From Nitrospirota bacterium (GTDB lineage Bacteria > Nitrospirota > Nitrospiria > SBBL01 > JAADHI01): a DNA stretch of 36,918 bases. Below, piece by piece: positions 17,813 to 26,666 of this stretch. The DNA lies in the NCBI GenBank assembly GCA_029261195.1, contig JAJDBU010000049.1, positions 1 through 36,918 on the forward strand. The letters run 5' to 3'. The notes under the pieces are model-generated. The model was not told the DNA's origin. It saw only the letters and a program-made list of their open reading frames with translations, and searched no databases. The translations under genes and the position numbers were made by a program. Position 1 is the stretch's first letter. The number at the start of each line of letters is the position of its first letter.

Positions 17813-18153
17813 GAGGCGCTCATAACCTGAGCGTATGCGTCTATCCGCAAGGCTTCGAACACCACAGCAACACAGCCATCAAGTCTTTGATTCGGGAGTT
17901 GAATCGTCAGCATTCGGGAAGTATAGTCGATTCGGGGAGAGAGGTCTATTGTCTTGTAAATCATCTACTTGATATTTTTCAGAAGCAGCGTGGGTCGAAG
18001 CCTTTTATGTCGCACATTTTCCACTTCTTCTTGCATTTGATTCGTCAGGATAGTATTTTAGGCAGGTCTATTTTGAAAACTTTGTCCATCATAATGACCC
18101 TTGTCCCTGCGTTTAATAGGTCGATAATCGGAATTTCCTGACACCCCCTCCCC
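17813..18153. other. Gene-free stretch between divergent units
   Basis: About 340 bases between the ABC exporter genes (minus) and the sugar transferase (plus). Short open frames exist on both strands (for example plus 17800-18141 from GTG and minus 17761-17964), but none has a ribosome site or a recognisable domain, and they overlap each other. It must contain the two divergent promoters; I could not pick them out. Confidence 0.4.
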
Positions 18154-19575
18154 ATGCTCAAACAGAAAGCCAAACTTTTTGCATCTTCTCTATTACTGTT
18201 TGAAAACCTTCTTTTCGTTATTGCTTTTCTTGTCGCCTTCAAACTTCGCAATATCTACTTGCTAGACCGATTGAACCCTCTTCTTCCATTTCGAAACTAC
18301 CAGTGGCTCCTCGTCTTTATACTTCCAATTTGGACGACCCTTCTTTTTTATTTTCAACTCTACGAGTCTCAGAGAACAAAATCAGTGTGGCGTGAGACTC
18401 GGAAGATCATCCAGCTTACTGTTTGTGGCACCTTTTCTCTCATGGCGATTGTCTTCCTTTTTAAGGCCGAATATGTCAGTCGTATTTTTATCTTGGTCTT
18501 CGGTGGCACCGTTTTCTTTTTCCTCGTTATTGAACGGTATGTCTTGCGTTCATGGACACGCACAATGAGGCGTATGGGATATAATACCCGTAATATTTTG
18601 ATCGTCGGAACGGGTCGACGTGCACGGGAAATGCAGGATCTTCTCAATCAACATAAAGAGTGGGGCCTTTGCCTCATAGGTTTTGTCTCGGGTCTTCCCG
18701 AAAGCAAGCTGGGTCAGATTAAAGATGCCCCTGTGATCGGAACAGTGTCCGAACTCCCTGAATTATTAGAAAAATATGTGGTTGACGAACTGATCTTTGC
18801 GGTTTCCAGAAAACGACTGGAGGGACTTGAAGAACTTTTCCTCTTATGCGAAGAACAGGGGATTCGGACGCGAGTGGCCATTAATTTCTTTCCACATATG
18901 ATTGCAAAGGTTCACCTGGATGATTTTCATGGTGTGCCATTACTGACTTTTTCCACAATTCCGCATAACGAGCTTCTTTTATTCGCAAAAAGGATTTTTG
19001 ATCTCGTTATTGCCATCCTTTTCTTGACGCTCCTGTCCCCTGCCTTTCTGATCATTGCATGCGGAATAAAAATGACCTCTAAAGGCCCGGTTTTTTTTCG
19101 GCAAATACGTGTTGGCTTAAACGGTCGGCCCTTTGCCCTCTATAAATTCCGTTCCATGTGTGTCGATGCAGAGGAGAAGAAAGGCGGGCTTGCCTATCTT
19201 AATGAGATGGATGGGCCTGTCTTCAAGATAGCCAATGATCCAAGAACAACACCTTTCGGTTGTTTCTTGAGACGTTTCAGCCTCGATGAATTCCCCCAGC
19301 TCTATAATGTTTTGTTGGGACATATGAGTATCGTCGGCCCCCGCCCACCGCTTCAGGAAGAAGTTGCAGCCTATAAGCGGTGGCAACGCCGTCGTCTTTC
19401 AATGAAGCCGGGCCTGACCTGTCTTTGGCAGATTGGAGGTCGCAACAACGTAACTGATTTTAAAAAATGGATGGAACTCGATTTACGTTACATTGATAAC
19501 TGGTCTTTAAAACTCGATATGAAGATTTTCATGAAGACGATTTTTGTTGTCCTGGCGGGCCGTGGTGCTTCTTAG
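18154..19575 (+). CDS. Polyprenyl-phosphate sugar phosphotransferase (exopolysaccharide initiation)
   Basis: Transfers a sugar phosphate from a nucleotide sugar to undecaprenyl phosphate, the first step of an exopolysaccharide or O-antigen. The 473 residues have four N-terminal helices (about 12-30, 50-70, 90-104 and 110-128), a CoA-binding-like nucleotide fold (NILIVGTGRRAREM, 147-160), a fifth helix at 283-305 and the catalytic domain 307-473. Conserved motifs are KFRSM 331-335, the Asp-Glu pair 378-379 in RRFSLDEFPQLYNVL, SIVGPRPP 392-399 and PGLTCLWQ. This is the WbaP/EpsL-type architecture. No other polysaccharide genes are adjacent, so it may be an orphan. The initiating sugar is not predictable. 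Confidence 0.9.
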   Translation: MLKQKAKLFASSLLLFENLLFVIAFLVAFKLRNIYLLDRLNPLLPFRNYQWLLVFILPIWTTLLFYFQLYESQRTKSVWRETRKIIQLTVCGTFSLMAIVFLFKAEYVSRIFILVFGGTVFFFLVIERYVLRSWTRTMRRMGYNTRNILIVGTGRRAREMQDLLNQHKEWGLCLIGFVSGLPESKLGQIKDAPVIGTVSELPELLEKYVVDELIFAVSRKRLEGLEELFLLCEEQGIRTRVAINFFPHMIAKVHLDDFHGVPLLTFSTIPHNELLLFAKRIFDLVIAILFLTLLSPAFLIIACGIKMTSKGPVFFRQIRVGLNGRPFALYKFRSMCVDAEEKKGGLAYLNEMDGPVFKIANDPRTTPFGCFLRRFSLDEFPQLYNVLLGHMSIVGPRPPLQEEVAAYKRWQRRRLSMKPGLTCLWQIGGRNNVTDFKKWMELDLRYIDNWSLKLDMKIFMKTIFVVLAGRGAS

Positions 19576-19642
19576 GCACCCACTTGGAATGGACCCGTTC
19601 GGCCTTTATCCCCTTTAGGCAAAAAGAAGCCTGTAAGATTTT

Positions 19643-19665
19643 GGGGAATGCATTCCTCCTTTTTT
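19643..19665 (+). terminator. Possible terminator after the sugar transferase gene
   Basis: GGGG at 19643-19646 can pair with CCTC at 19655-19658 around AATGCATT, followed by TCCTTTTTT-like sequence. The stem is short and includes a G-T pair, so this is tentative. Confidence 0.35.
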
Positions 19666-19708
19666 AATCCGTAACGCTTCATGGCCTCTTCACACTTCAC
19701 GCTTCTTC

Positions 19709-19768
19709 AGGAGGTGATATCTATCCCTAAAACAGGGTAGGAGGTGATATCTATCCCTAAAACAGGGT
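19709..19768 (+). repeat. Two tandem 30-bp repeats containing an extended Shine-Dalgarno sequence
   Basis: The unit AGGAGGTGATATCTATCCCT followed by AAAACAGGGT occurs at 19709-19738 and again, identical, at 19739-19768. Each unit begins with AGGAGGTGAT, the exact complement of the 3' end of bacterial 16S rRNA, and ends in a CCCT-AAAAC-AGGG mini-hairpin. No start codon follows at a useful distance, so neither copy is an obvious ribosome site. It lies 68 bases before a sigma-70-like promoter. Confidence 0.85.
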
Positions 19769-19836
19769 CTCATCCGCACTAGAACCCTGCCTAGCATTTA
19801 AGCTTACCTTTTTCTCCAAAATCTAACCAAACCAAT

Positions 19837-19873
19837 TTGACAGCTTGTGGCTTCTAAAATACACTTTATACTG
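19837..19873 (+). promoter_or_regulatory. Sigma-70-type promoter giving a probable leaderless transcript
   Basis: TTGACA (19837-19842), a 17-base spacer and TACACT (19860-19865) form a near-consensus promoter. Transcription would start at about 19872-19873, which is the first base of the GTG that opens the FHA gene. No in-frame start lies upstream (TAA at 19855). Confidence 0.7.
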
Positions 19874-20958
19874 TGTTAGATGCATTAATTACCAGCCGGG
19901 AAAAAGCATTTGAAGCGCAGCTTCGCCCCGAAGATTCTATTGAAGCCCCGCTGAAAACCCTCTTGAAGAAAGAGGTATTTTCTACGGCAATTCTCATTTT
20001 GACTGAGGAAGGCGAAGAGAGGAGGTCTGAGACGAAGGCACCGCTTTCACTTTTTATTTTTCAAAACCTCCCCTACGCCTCCTACCGCCTCAATAAAAAT
20101 AGTCTGGAAGCACTATGCTTTTCAGACTATTTTAAGACGCTTTCTCAAACAAGTGGACGACTAAGCCTCTATCCGATCAGCCCCGTTTTGTTTAAGTCCC
20201 TGCTCATCGTGGCACAATGCGACCCAGTGATGCGTATGCCAAGTGATGTTGTTGACAAGAAACGCCTAATCGCCCGAATTGAGCAGAACAAGCAGGAGTT
20301 TGTACTGTCACTGAAAAAAGATGAACAAACGGCGCTCTATTATTTCCGTGAAGGAAAATTGCGAGACGGCTATTTCCAGCACTCCGCCAAAGAGGAATCA
20401 CCGGAAAATCTCAGGGAAAAGCTACTGTTACAAATCGATCCTTCAAGAGACAATGCCTTAGACCTTGCGCTCTACGAAGCCTCCGGCATTTCCGGGGCAG
20501 AAGATCAAGATCAGGCGGTGGAACAGATTGCAGCAGCCGTCCCTCTTGAAGATTTCGTCTGGACAAAAGCAGAGAAAGCTCACACCCCCGACCCGCCAGA
20601 GAATGGAGGGGAAGACGTCGATGCGGAATGGGGCGTCGAGTTCTTAAACGGTGACAAAACGGGTTCCATCGTACAAATCACCCAGCAGTATTGCTCCCTT
20701 GGACGCGGGAAAATGGACCTTCGTCTTGATGATCCCCAGGTTTCCCGGCACCATGCCGACCTGGAACAATCTCAGGGCGTCCTGACTCTGATTGACAACA
20801 AGAGTACGAATGGCCTCTTCGTCAACGAGGAAAAGATCATTAAAAAGGCACTGACAAAAGACGATATCATTCGCCTAGGAGATACTTCCTTAAAGGTTGT
20901 GCGTCAATCACAAGATTTCCAGGCACAAAACCCTCAGGCACGAGCCTCTCAGACATGA
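19873..20958 (+). CDS. FHA-domain protein, partner of the TPR kinase
   Basis: 361 residues. The C-terminal 90 residues form a forkhead-associated domain, which binds phosphothreonine peptides: CSLGRGK (about 273-279) with the key Arg, the SRHH motif in PQVSRHHADL, and NKSTNGLFVN near 315. The N-terminal 230 residues are unfamiliar; they include repeated short alpha-beta stretches (FSTAILILTEEGEERRSETK, FVLSLKKDEQTALYYFREGK) that could be a DUF4388/PATAN-like effector fold, but I cannot name it. An acidic linker joins the parts. GTG 19873 is the only reasonable start and has no ribosome site; the promoter position suggests leaderless translation. The stop overlaps the kinase gene start (ATGA), so the two are coupled and probably act together. 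Confidence 0.82.
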   Translation: MLDALITSREKAFEAQLRPEDSIEAPLKTLLKKEVFSTAILILTEEGEERRSETKAPLSLFIFQNLPYASYRLNKNSLEALCFSDYFKTLSQTSGRLSLYPISPVLFKSLLIVAQCDPVMRMPSDVVDKKRLIARIEQNKQEFVLSLKKDEQTALYYFREGKLRDGYFQHSAKEESPENLREKLLLQIDPSRDNALDLALYEASGISGAEDQDQAVEQIAAAVPLEDFVWTKAEKAHTPDPPENGGEDVDAEWGVEFLNGDKTGSIVQITQQYCSLGRGKMDLRLDDPQVSRHHADLEQSQGVLTLIDNKSTNGLFVNEEKIIKKALTKDDIIRLGDTSLKVVRQSQDFQAQNPQARASQT

Positions 20959-23375
20959 ACCCGTTAAAAGATCTGAACCTCAGTTTTTCCGGCCTGGGCG
21001 ATCAGGCGCTTGCCGCAGTGCAGACATTTTTTTCGACCGTCTCTTCTGCCGGACTGCTGGGATACGCTCTACTGATCCTGTTATTGGTATTGTCATTTTC
21101 ACTTTTTAAACGTGTCTTTCTTGGAGGAGGAAAAAGCACATTTTTTGCTTCAACAGATGCGAATCCCTCAGAAAAATATCAGGATCCTGTTCTTGCCGGT
21201 GAGTTCTTTGAAAAGGCTCAGGACTACCACCAGGCCATCGAGTCTTATAAACAAGGGCATGCTTTTCATCAGCTTGGACGTATTTATGAAATTTTAAAGC
21301 AGTGGGACGATGCCGCACAATTTTATAACATTGCCGGTGAAGCAGAAAAGGCCGCCCTGATGTATAAACGGGCCGGAGTCCACTTAAAGGCCGCTGCATG
21401 TTATTTGACCTGCAATAAAAACCTCCTTGCCGCAGAAATGTATGAAAAAGGCCATGAATATGGGGAAGCTGCCGCCCAGTATGAAAAATTTGGAAAGCTA
21501 TTCAAGGCTGCAGATCTTTACAAGCGCTCCAAAGATTACAAAAAAGCGGCTGACACATTCAGAGATTATTACCTGAAACAAAAAATGCTTTCTTCAAACA
21601 TGTCCATAGAAAAACAAAAACAGATCAAACTCGCGGCCCATGAAAGCGGAATGCAGTATGTGAAAGCCGCTCAATTCCGCTTGGCGATGGAAATCTTTTC
21701 AGATGCAGGACTCGACGAACAAGCGGCTGAAGCCGCCGTTCAGGCAGGAGAGGTCGAAAAAGCAGCCCGATACTACCTATCCGCAAAGGCCTTTGAAAAA
21801 GCGGCAAAGCTCTACGATGCGATGGGAGACCGGAAGCGGGGCCGTTGGATGATGGCGAAAAAATATCAGGAAGAAGAAAATTTCAGCGCTGCGGCTCAAG
21901 AATTTGAGCGAGGTGAAAGCTGGGTTGAAGCCGCCGAAATGTACGAAAAATCGGGAGATCAGATTGGTGCCGGCAGGATGTATCACCAGGCCGGGGATTA
22001 CCACCGTTCCGCCGATGCCTTCCTTTCCGGCGGAGACGCAGAATCAGCAGCCCAATCTTTGGAAAAGGGAGGGCGTTTGCAAGAGGCCTCCGATCTCTAC
22101 GTCAAACTCAAACAATTTGATCAGGCTGCTCGGATGCAGGAACTGATTGGCGATTATTATCAGGCCGCCCGACTCTTCAAAGAGCAGGGAGATGCAGATC
22201 AGTGTATTTCATATCTGCAAAGGGTGCAGGCGGACTCAAAAGATTATACCAAAGCCTCCCTTCTCCTCGGTGAAATGTTTATCGAACAAGGCATGCAGAC
22301 GGCCGCAAAAGATTGCTTCCGGAGAATCATCGCCCGGAAAGCGGTCTCATCGCTAAATATTTCCTGTTACTACAATCTGGCAAGACTGCATGAATCGGAG
22401 AAGGAATTTGAAGAGGCAGAAAAACTCTACGAAAGTATTTTAAGAAAAGACTACGCCTACAAGGATGTCAGGACCCGGAGCGCACGGCTCAAAAAAACAT
22501 TGGAAACAGTTAATAAGAAATCAGACCTAAAATCCGTTCCCCTACCGCCGACCCGCCAAATGGAAGTCGGTACTCAGGGTCGCATGACGCGCTATAAACT
22601 GATAAAAAAGGTCGGTCAAGGCGGCATGGGAGTTGTTTATAAAGCAGAAGATGCTGTTTTAAAGCGGATTGTTGCCTACAAAATTCTTCCAGAATCCATC
22701 AAAGAGAACCCCTCCGTACTTCAAAATTTTTTACAAGAAGCACAAATTGCGGCAGCCTTGAATCATCCGAACATTGTAACGATTTTTGATACCGGTAAAA
22801 ACGGACCAGACATTTATATCACGATGGAATATATTGATGGTATCAGTCTAAAGTACTACCTCGAACGCTATCCCTCTTCCATCCCTCAATTGCTGGAGAC
22901 CATGAAATCGATTTGCCGAGGTGTTGCTTATGCCCACAAGAAGAGGGTGATTCATCGAGACCTCAAGCCCTCTAACGTCATGCTGCTTCATGACTACACC
23001 GTCAAGATTATGGACTTTGGACTTGCCAAGATATTGACCGAAACGATGGTGGAAAAAACATCGATTAAAGGCACCCCCCTCTACATGTCGCCGGAGCAAA
23101 TTGTCGGGGCCAAGGTTGACACGCGCTCAGACATCTATTCCCTCGGCTGCACTTTTTATCGCATGCTGACAGGACGCCCTCCGTTTTCAAAGGGGGACAT
23201 TTATTATCAGCATCTCCATGCCACCGCAATCTCTCTCCGCTCAATCAATCCTGAAATATCACCGGAGCTTGAAAAAATCATCTTAAAATGCATCGAGAAA
23301 AAGAAGACATTGCGATACCAATCTGTCGATGAAATGATTTCAGCGATATCAAGGCTCGATAGAGCAGCAGTCTAG
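20955..23375 (+). CDS. Membrane-anchored TPR-repeat Ser/Thr protein kinase (Hanks type)
   Basis: 806 residues in an inverted order compared with PknB: membrane helix first (about 30-52), then some 15 short helical repeats (60-520), then the kinase (544-803). The repeats, many of the form AAxxYEKAGDYxxAA, resemble TPR/alpha-SNAP-like modules and probably form a solenoid scaffold in the cytoplasm. Kinase motifs are complete: P-loop GQGGMGVVYKAE, catalytic Lys near 576 in VAYKIL, HRDLKPSN near 666, DFG in KIMDFGLAK, the GTPLYMSPEQ activation segment and DIYSLGC. With the FHA protein encoded by the overlapping upstream gene, the likely scheme is phosphorylation of Thr residues read by the FHA domain. 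Substrates are unknown. Confidence 0.92.
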   Translation: MNPLKDLNLSFSGLGDQALAAVQTFFSTVSSAGLLGYALLILLLVLSFSLFKRVFLGGGKSTFFASTDANPSEKYQDPVLAGEFFEKAQDYHQAIESYKQGHAFHQLGRIYEILKQWDDAAQFYNIAGEAEKAALMYKRAGVHLKAAACYLTCNKNLLAAEMYEKGHEYGEAAAQYEKFGKLFKAADLYKRSKDYKKAADTFRDYYLKQKMLSSNMSIEKQKQIKLAAHESGMQYVKAAQFRLAMEIFSDAGLDEQAAEAAVQAGEVEKAARYYLSAKAFEKAAKLYDAMGDRKRGRWMMAKKYQEEENFSAAAQEFERGESWVEAAEMYEKSGDQIGAGRMYHQAGDYHRSADAFLSGGDAESAAQSLEKGGRLQEASDLYVKLKQFDQAARMQELIGDYYQAARLFKEQGDADQCISYLQRVQADSKDYTKASLLLGEMFIEQGMQTAAKDCFRRIIARKAVSSLNISCYYNLARLHESEKEFEEAEKLYESILRKDYAYKDVRTRSARLKKTLETVNKKSDLKSVPLPPTRQMEVGTQGRMTRYKLIKKVGQGGMGVVYKAEDAVLKRIVAYKILPESIKENPSVLQNFLQEAQIAAALNHPNIVTIFDTGKNGPDIYITMEYIDGISLKYYLERYPSSIPQLLETMKSICRGVAYAHKKRVIHRDLKPSNVMLLHDYTVKIMDFGLAKILTETMVEKTSIKGTPLYMSPEQIVGAKVDTRSDIYSLGCTFYRMLTGRPPFSKGDIYYQHLHATAISLRSINPEISPELEKIILKCIEKKKTLRYQSVDEMISAISRLDRAAV

Positions 23376-23401
23376 ACTTCGTCCTTCGGTCGGATTGCTT
23401 C

Positions 23402-23438
23402 AAAAAAAACCCGAAGAATTCTCTTCGGGTTTTTTTTT
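23402..23438 (+). terminator. Rho-independent terminator after the kinase gene
   Basis: CCCGAAGA (23410-23417) pairs with TCTTCGGG (23422-23429) around ATTC; the stem is flanked by A8 and T9, so it would work in both directions and also serve the converging scpB. Confidence 0.93.
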
Positions 23439-23499
23439 ACATTTTCCCCTTTGATACCTCGACCCCGGTAGCAGGAACTGCAAAGCTAAAACCGATGAT

Positions 23500-24168
23500 T
23501 CACTCGCTGTCTTTCCTGTTATGAACGATGGGGTCTGTATTCATCTCGTCAGTATCAGACCTGCTGTTGGAGGGGCTAAGCAGTGACTCCGACTCCGGGT
23601 CATAGACAAGCTCTGCCTGAGGCACTTCGTCATCGCCTGTCGTGTCGATTTCTGAAAACTCTTTCAAGGTCGGCAATGCGGATAAACTGGACAAACCCAG
23701 ATATTTTAAAAATGTTCGGGTCGTGCCGTAGAGCATCGGTCTTCCTGCTGCTTCTTTTCGACCCAGGATTTTCACCAGTTTTCTTTCAAGCAGGGTCTTT
23801 AGCACACCGGCGGTATCAACCCCCCGGATCATCTCAACCTCTCCCCGCGTCACCGGCTGTTTGTAGGCAATAATGGCCAGACTTTCAAGCCCGGGTCTCG
23901 ACAACCTGGAGGTCGCGTGAACACGCTCCATTTCTTTAATCCAGTGAGCAAGATCGCTACGCGTGACAAACTGGTAGCCCCCTGCAATTTGAACCAGGTG
24001 AAATCCACGGTTCGACAACATAAACTCTTCTTCCAACTGCAAGAGCAGGCTTTTGATTCTGCTGCGCTCAACGCCTTTTAGTACGCCCTGCAGGCGGTCA
24101 ATTGAGATCGGATCGGAGGAGACAAAGAGCAGGGCCTCAAGAATCGGTTTTAATTCATGATCTTCCAA
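23500..24168 (-). CDS. scpB: Segregation and condensation protein ScpB
   Basis: Winged-helix kite subunit of the SMC-ScpAB condensin. The 222 residues have the two winged-helix domains of ScpB (about 5-80 and 85-160), with PGLESLAIIAYKQPVTRGEV and IRGVDTAGVLKTLLERKLVK as the best conserved blocks. About 50 acidic, poorly structured residues follow. The start is a TTG (24168) 11 bases after the scpA stop, with AGGT upstream; no ATG is available in frame. Operon scpA-scpB. Confidence 0.93.
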   Translation of the reverse strand: MEDHELKPILEALLFVSSDPISIDRLQGVLKGVERSRIKSLLLQLEEEFMLSNRGFHLVQIAGGYQFVTRSDLAHWIKEMERVHATSRLSRPGLESLAIIAYKQPVTRGEVEMIRGVDTAGVLKTLLERKLVKILGRKEAAGRPMLYGTTRTFLKYLGLSSLSALPTLKEFSEIDTTGDDEVPQAELVYDPESESLLSPSNSRSDTDEMNTDPIVHNRKDSE

Positions 24169-24179
24169 GATGACCTGTT

Positions 24180-24914
24180 TTAAGTTTGAGGGAACACCCT
24201 CTGAGTTTTAATTAAGCGAAGCGGGCCGCAGATCTCGCCCTGCACCACACGGATGAGTCCGAGTCGAATGATTTCAAGGAGGGCAAGAAAGGTTACAACA
24301 ATTTCATGACGGCTCAATACCGCCTCAAAAAGGTCTCTAAAGAGAAGACTCTCGACGGTTTCAATCCGGTCCAGAATAAACTGTATCTTCTCTTTTACGG
24401 TCAGCACCTCCGATGAGATCTCCATGACGCTTGCATCGGGATGTCTGGCGAGCAGATCATTCAAGGCCTTCATCAGATCGTATAGCCCCAAATCGGCGAT
24501 TGGCACCTCTTCCGGCAATAATTTAGGAGTCGATACCGGGCCACGCCCATAAATATCTCGCCAAATGGATTCTCTGTCTTCCAGTTGTTCTGCGGCTTCC
24601 TGGTAGTGTTGAAGCTCTAAGAGGCGGACGACCAGATCGCTACGGGGATCTTCTCCCTCTTCTTCCACAGGAAGGGTCGGCAGGAGCATCCTTGATTTGA
24701 TGTGGATAAGTGTAGCCGCCATCACCAGAAACTCTCCGGCGATGGACAGGTTGAGGGATTCCATGAGGCCAAGGGCTTCGCTGTACTGTTCTGTGATCAA
24801 AGCGATAGGAATATCGTAGATGTCGATTTCATTTTTTTTAATGAGATGTAGAAGCAGCTCAAGAGGGCCTTCAAATTCTTCAAGCTTTATTTCGTAGGGA
24901 ATTTCAGTGTTCAT
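24180..24914 (-). CDS. scpA: Segregation and condensation protein ScpA
   Basis: Kleisin subunit that bridges SMC heads and binds ScpB. In 244 residues the N-terminal domain has the conserved FEGPLELLLHLIKKNEIDIY and the LVMAATLIHIKSRMLLP helix (about 65-82). The middle is acidic and the C-terminal winged helix (about 165-240) contains VTFLALLEIIRLGLIRVVQ. Length and order are normal. Immediately upstream of scpB. Confidence 0.93.
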   Translation of the reverse strand: MNTEIPYEIKLEEFEGPLELLLHLIKKNEIDIYDIPIALITEQYSEALGLMESLNLSIAGEFLVMAATLIHIKSRMLLPTLPVEEEGEDPRSDLVVRLLELQHYQEAAEQLEDRESIWRDIYGRGPVSTPKLLPEEVPIADLGLYDLMKALNDLLARHPDASVMEISSEVLTVKEKIQFILDRIETVESLLFRDLFEAVLSRHEIVVTFLALLEIIRLGLIRVVQGEICGPLRLIKTQRVFPQT

Positions 24915-25020
24915 GCAGGTCCAAAAACAAAGAGAATTTTGCAGATTTTTATATCAGTTACTTAGGGGAAAATCAAGGGGTAGTGGTAGATGTGTTCGTC
25001 AAACGCAAGATAAAGTGGGT

Positions 25021-25545
25021 TTAGATCAAGCCAGCCAATAGGGTTCTGGCATATGCCAGATCGGTTTTCCGCACAACCAGGCCTGCGCCTCCCGGAGCCG
25101 GGGCGGCGCCTGGACCAAAAATACCGATGTCTTCAGACTGAATCAAAAAAGGGAGTTCAGCCTGTTTTAAAATCTCTCCAATCATTTCCGCCTCCATCCT
25201 GGATGGGAAATGGTGGAGCCTCACAAAACCGTCCTCTGCAGAATAGCCATTGTCTTCCGTTCCTGCACTCCCTTGCGTCTGCTTTCCCGTTTCAGTTTTT
25301 TTCGACCGTTTCCGGCCAAGCCTGATATCAATGATCTCTGCCAAACCTTCTGTCTTCTTGGTTTTTTGAGTCGTCGATTGAGCACCAGAGGAAACCTGGG
25401 CTCCCGGAGGGACAGGGCTTAAAATCAACCGACCATCTTCCATCGCCTCAACCGAAAATGAGGTAACGTCCTTGGGAATTAAGACTGAGGGAAGGGTAAT
25501 TCTATTTTGATCGATTGAGATAATCTGCTTTTTTTTAGAGGCCAT
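25021..25545 (-). CDS. AbrB-like N-terminus joined to a DUF2007-like domain
   Basis: 174 residues from ATG 25545 (a GTG lies directly before it), with AAGGGA upstream. Residues 1-45 (IISIDQNRITLPSVLIPKDV, then FSVEAMEDGRLILSP) have the pattern of an AbrB/MazE swapped-hairpin domain. A Ser/Lys-rich linker (about 50-105) follows. Residues 108-174 (LHHFPSRMEAEMIGEILKQA, FLIQSEDIGIFGPG, LVVRKTDLAYARTLL) match the DUF2007 putative signal-transducing domain, usually a short stand-alone protein. The function is unknown; DNA binding by the first part is an inference. It lies between galE and scpA on the same strand. Confidence 0.7.
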   Translation of the reverse strand: MASKKKQIISIDQNRITLPSVLIPKDVTSFSVEAMEDGRLILSPVPPGAQVSSGAQSTTQKTKKTEGLAEIIDIRLGRKRSKKTETGKQTQGSAGTEDNGYSAEDGFVRLHHFPSRMEAEMIGEILKQAELPFLIQSEDIGIFGPGAAPAPGGAGLVVRKTDLAYARTLLAGLI

Positions 25546-25595
25546 CACTGTCCCTTTCGAGCGGGATTCTACTGATCTTTTCGCTTACTGTCAAT

Positions 25596-26606
25596 TTAGA
25601 TATAGCCCTTCGGGTTATTCGACTGCCAGCGCCAGGCATCGTCACACATTTGTTTTAACTCTATTTTGGCCGACCAATTGAGTTCTTGGCCGGCTTTAGC
25701 CGGATCGGCATAACAGGTGGCAATATCTCCGGGACGACGAGGGGCAATCTGATATCGCACCTGCTTTCCCGATGCCTTTTCAAAGGCTTTCACAATTTCA
25801 AGAACGCTGTATCCCCTTCCCGTCCCGAGGTTATAAATATGCGTTCCGGAATGTTCATCAAGCCTCTCCAATGCCTTTAGATGCCCTATGGCGAGATCCA
25901 GCACATGGATGTAATCTCGAACACCTGTACCGTCATAGGTTGGATAATCATCTCCAAACACAGCGAGTTCAGCTCGCCTGCCGACGGCAACCTGGGAGAT
26001 AAAGGGAAAGAGGTTGTTCGGGATGTCGTTAGGGTCTTCTCCAATCCGGCCACTTTGGTGGGCACCCACCGGATTGAAATAACGCAAAAGTGCAATCGAC
26101 CAACTGGAATCTGCGGCATAAAGATCCCGACAGATTTCCTCAACCATTAATTTAGATCGGCCATAGGGATTTGTGGGAGACACAGGAAAGTCTTCCGTAA
26201 TCGGAACCGTGTGCGGGTCCCCGTAGACGGTCGCAGAGGAGCTGAACACCAGTTTCGTCACGCCGTATTTAAGCATTGCTGCGCATAGATTCAAGCTGCC
26301 GGTGACGTTGTTGTGGTAGTAGTGCAAGGGCATGGCGACCGATTCCCCCACGGCTTTCAGACCGGCAAAATGGATCACAGCATCAATCGACGATTCTTTG
26401 AAAATATTGTCTAAGCCTTGCTCATCCAGAAGATCAATTTTGTGAAAAATAAGTTTCTTCCCGGTAATTTCCTGAACCCGCTTCATCGATTCTTCCCGAC
26501 TGTTGCAAAGATTATCCACTACAATAATTTCATATCCCGCCCCTAACAATTCAAGGCAGGTGTGGCTTCCAATATAACCGGCACCACCTGTGACCAGTAC
26601 TTTCAT
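25596..26606 (-). CDS. galE: UDP-glucose 4-epimerase GalE
   Basis: Interconverts UDP-glucose and UDP-galactose for envelope polysaccharides. 336 residues, typical length. NAD-binding GGAGYIG 7-13, catalytic Ser 124 in SSSATVYG, and Tyr 148 / Lys 152 in PYGRSK are all present, as are the substrate-loop blocks RYFNPVGAH and [21 protein letters not shown] precedes the ATG. It is divergent from the ferredoxin gene. Confidence 0.95.
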   Translation of the reverse strand: MKVLVTGGAGYIGSHTCLELLGAGYEIIVVDNLCNSREESMKRVQEITGKKLIFHKIDLLDEQGLDNIFKESSIDAVIHFAGLKAVGESVAMPLHYYHNNVTGSLNLCAAMLKYGVTKLVFSSSATVYGDPHTVPITEDFPVSPTNPYGRSKLMVEEICRDLYAADSSWSIALLRYFNPVGAHQSGRIGEDPNDIPNNLFPFISQVAVGRRAELAVFGDDYPTYDGTGVRDYIHVLDLAIGHLKALERLDEHSGTHIYNLGTGRGYSVLEIVKAFEKASGKQVRYQIAPRRPGDIATCYADPAKAGQELNWSAKIELKQMCDDAWRWQSNNPKGYI

Positions 26607-26666
26607 AAAATCCCCCTAATTCCCATATCCTTTACATCCCATCAAAGTAATTGTTATAAGCCAATC

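Noticed and set aside
17800-18141. 113-codon plus-strand frame from GTG in the gap before the sugar transferase
   Set aside because: No ribosome site, no known domain, overlaps minus-strand frames of similar length; not enough to call a gene.
19575-19700. Minus-strand 36-codon frame (MKRYGLKKEECIPQNL...) after the sugar transferase
   Set aside because: The composition looks coding-like, but it is short, has no ribosome site and antisense overlap with a possible terminator; left unannotated.
19709-19768. CRISPR-like array
   Set aside because: Two identical 30-bp units lie directly head to tail with no spacer and no cas genes nearby.
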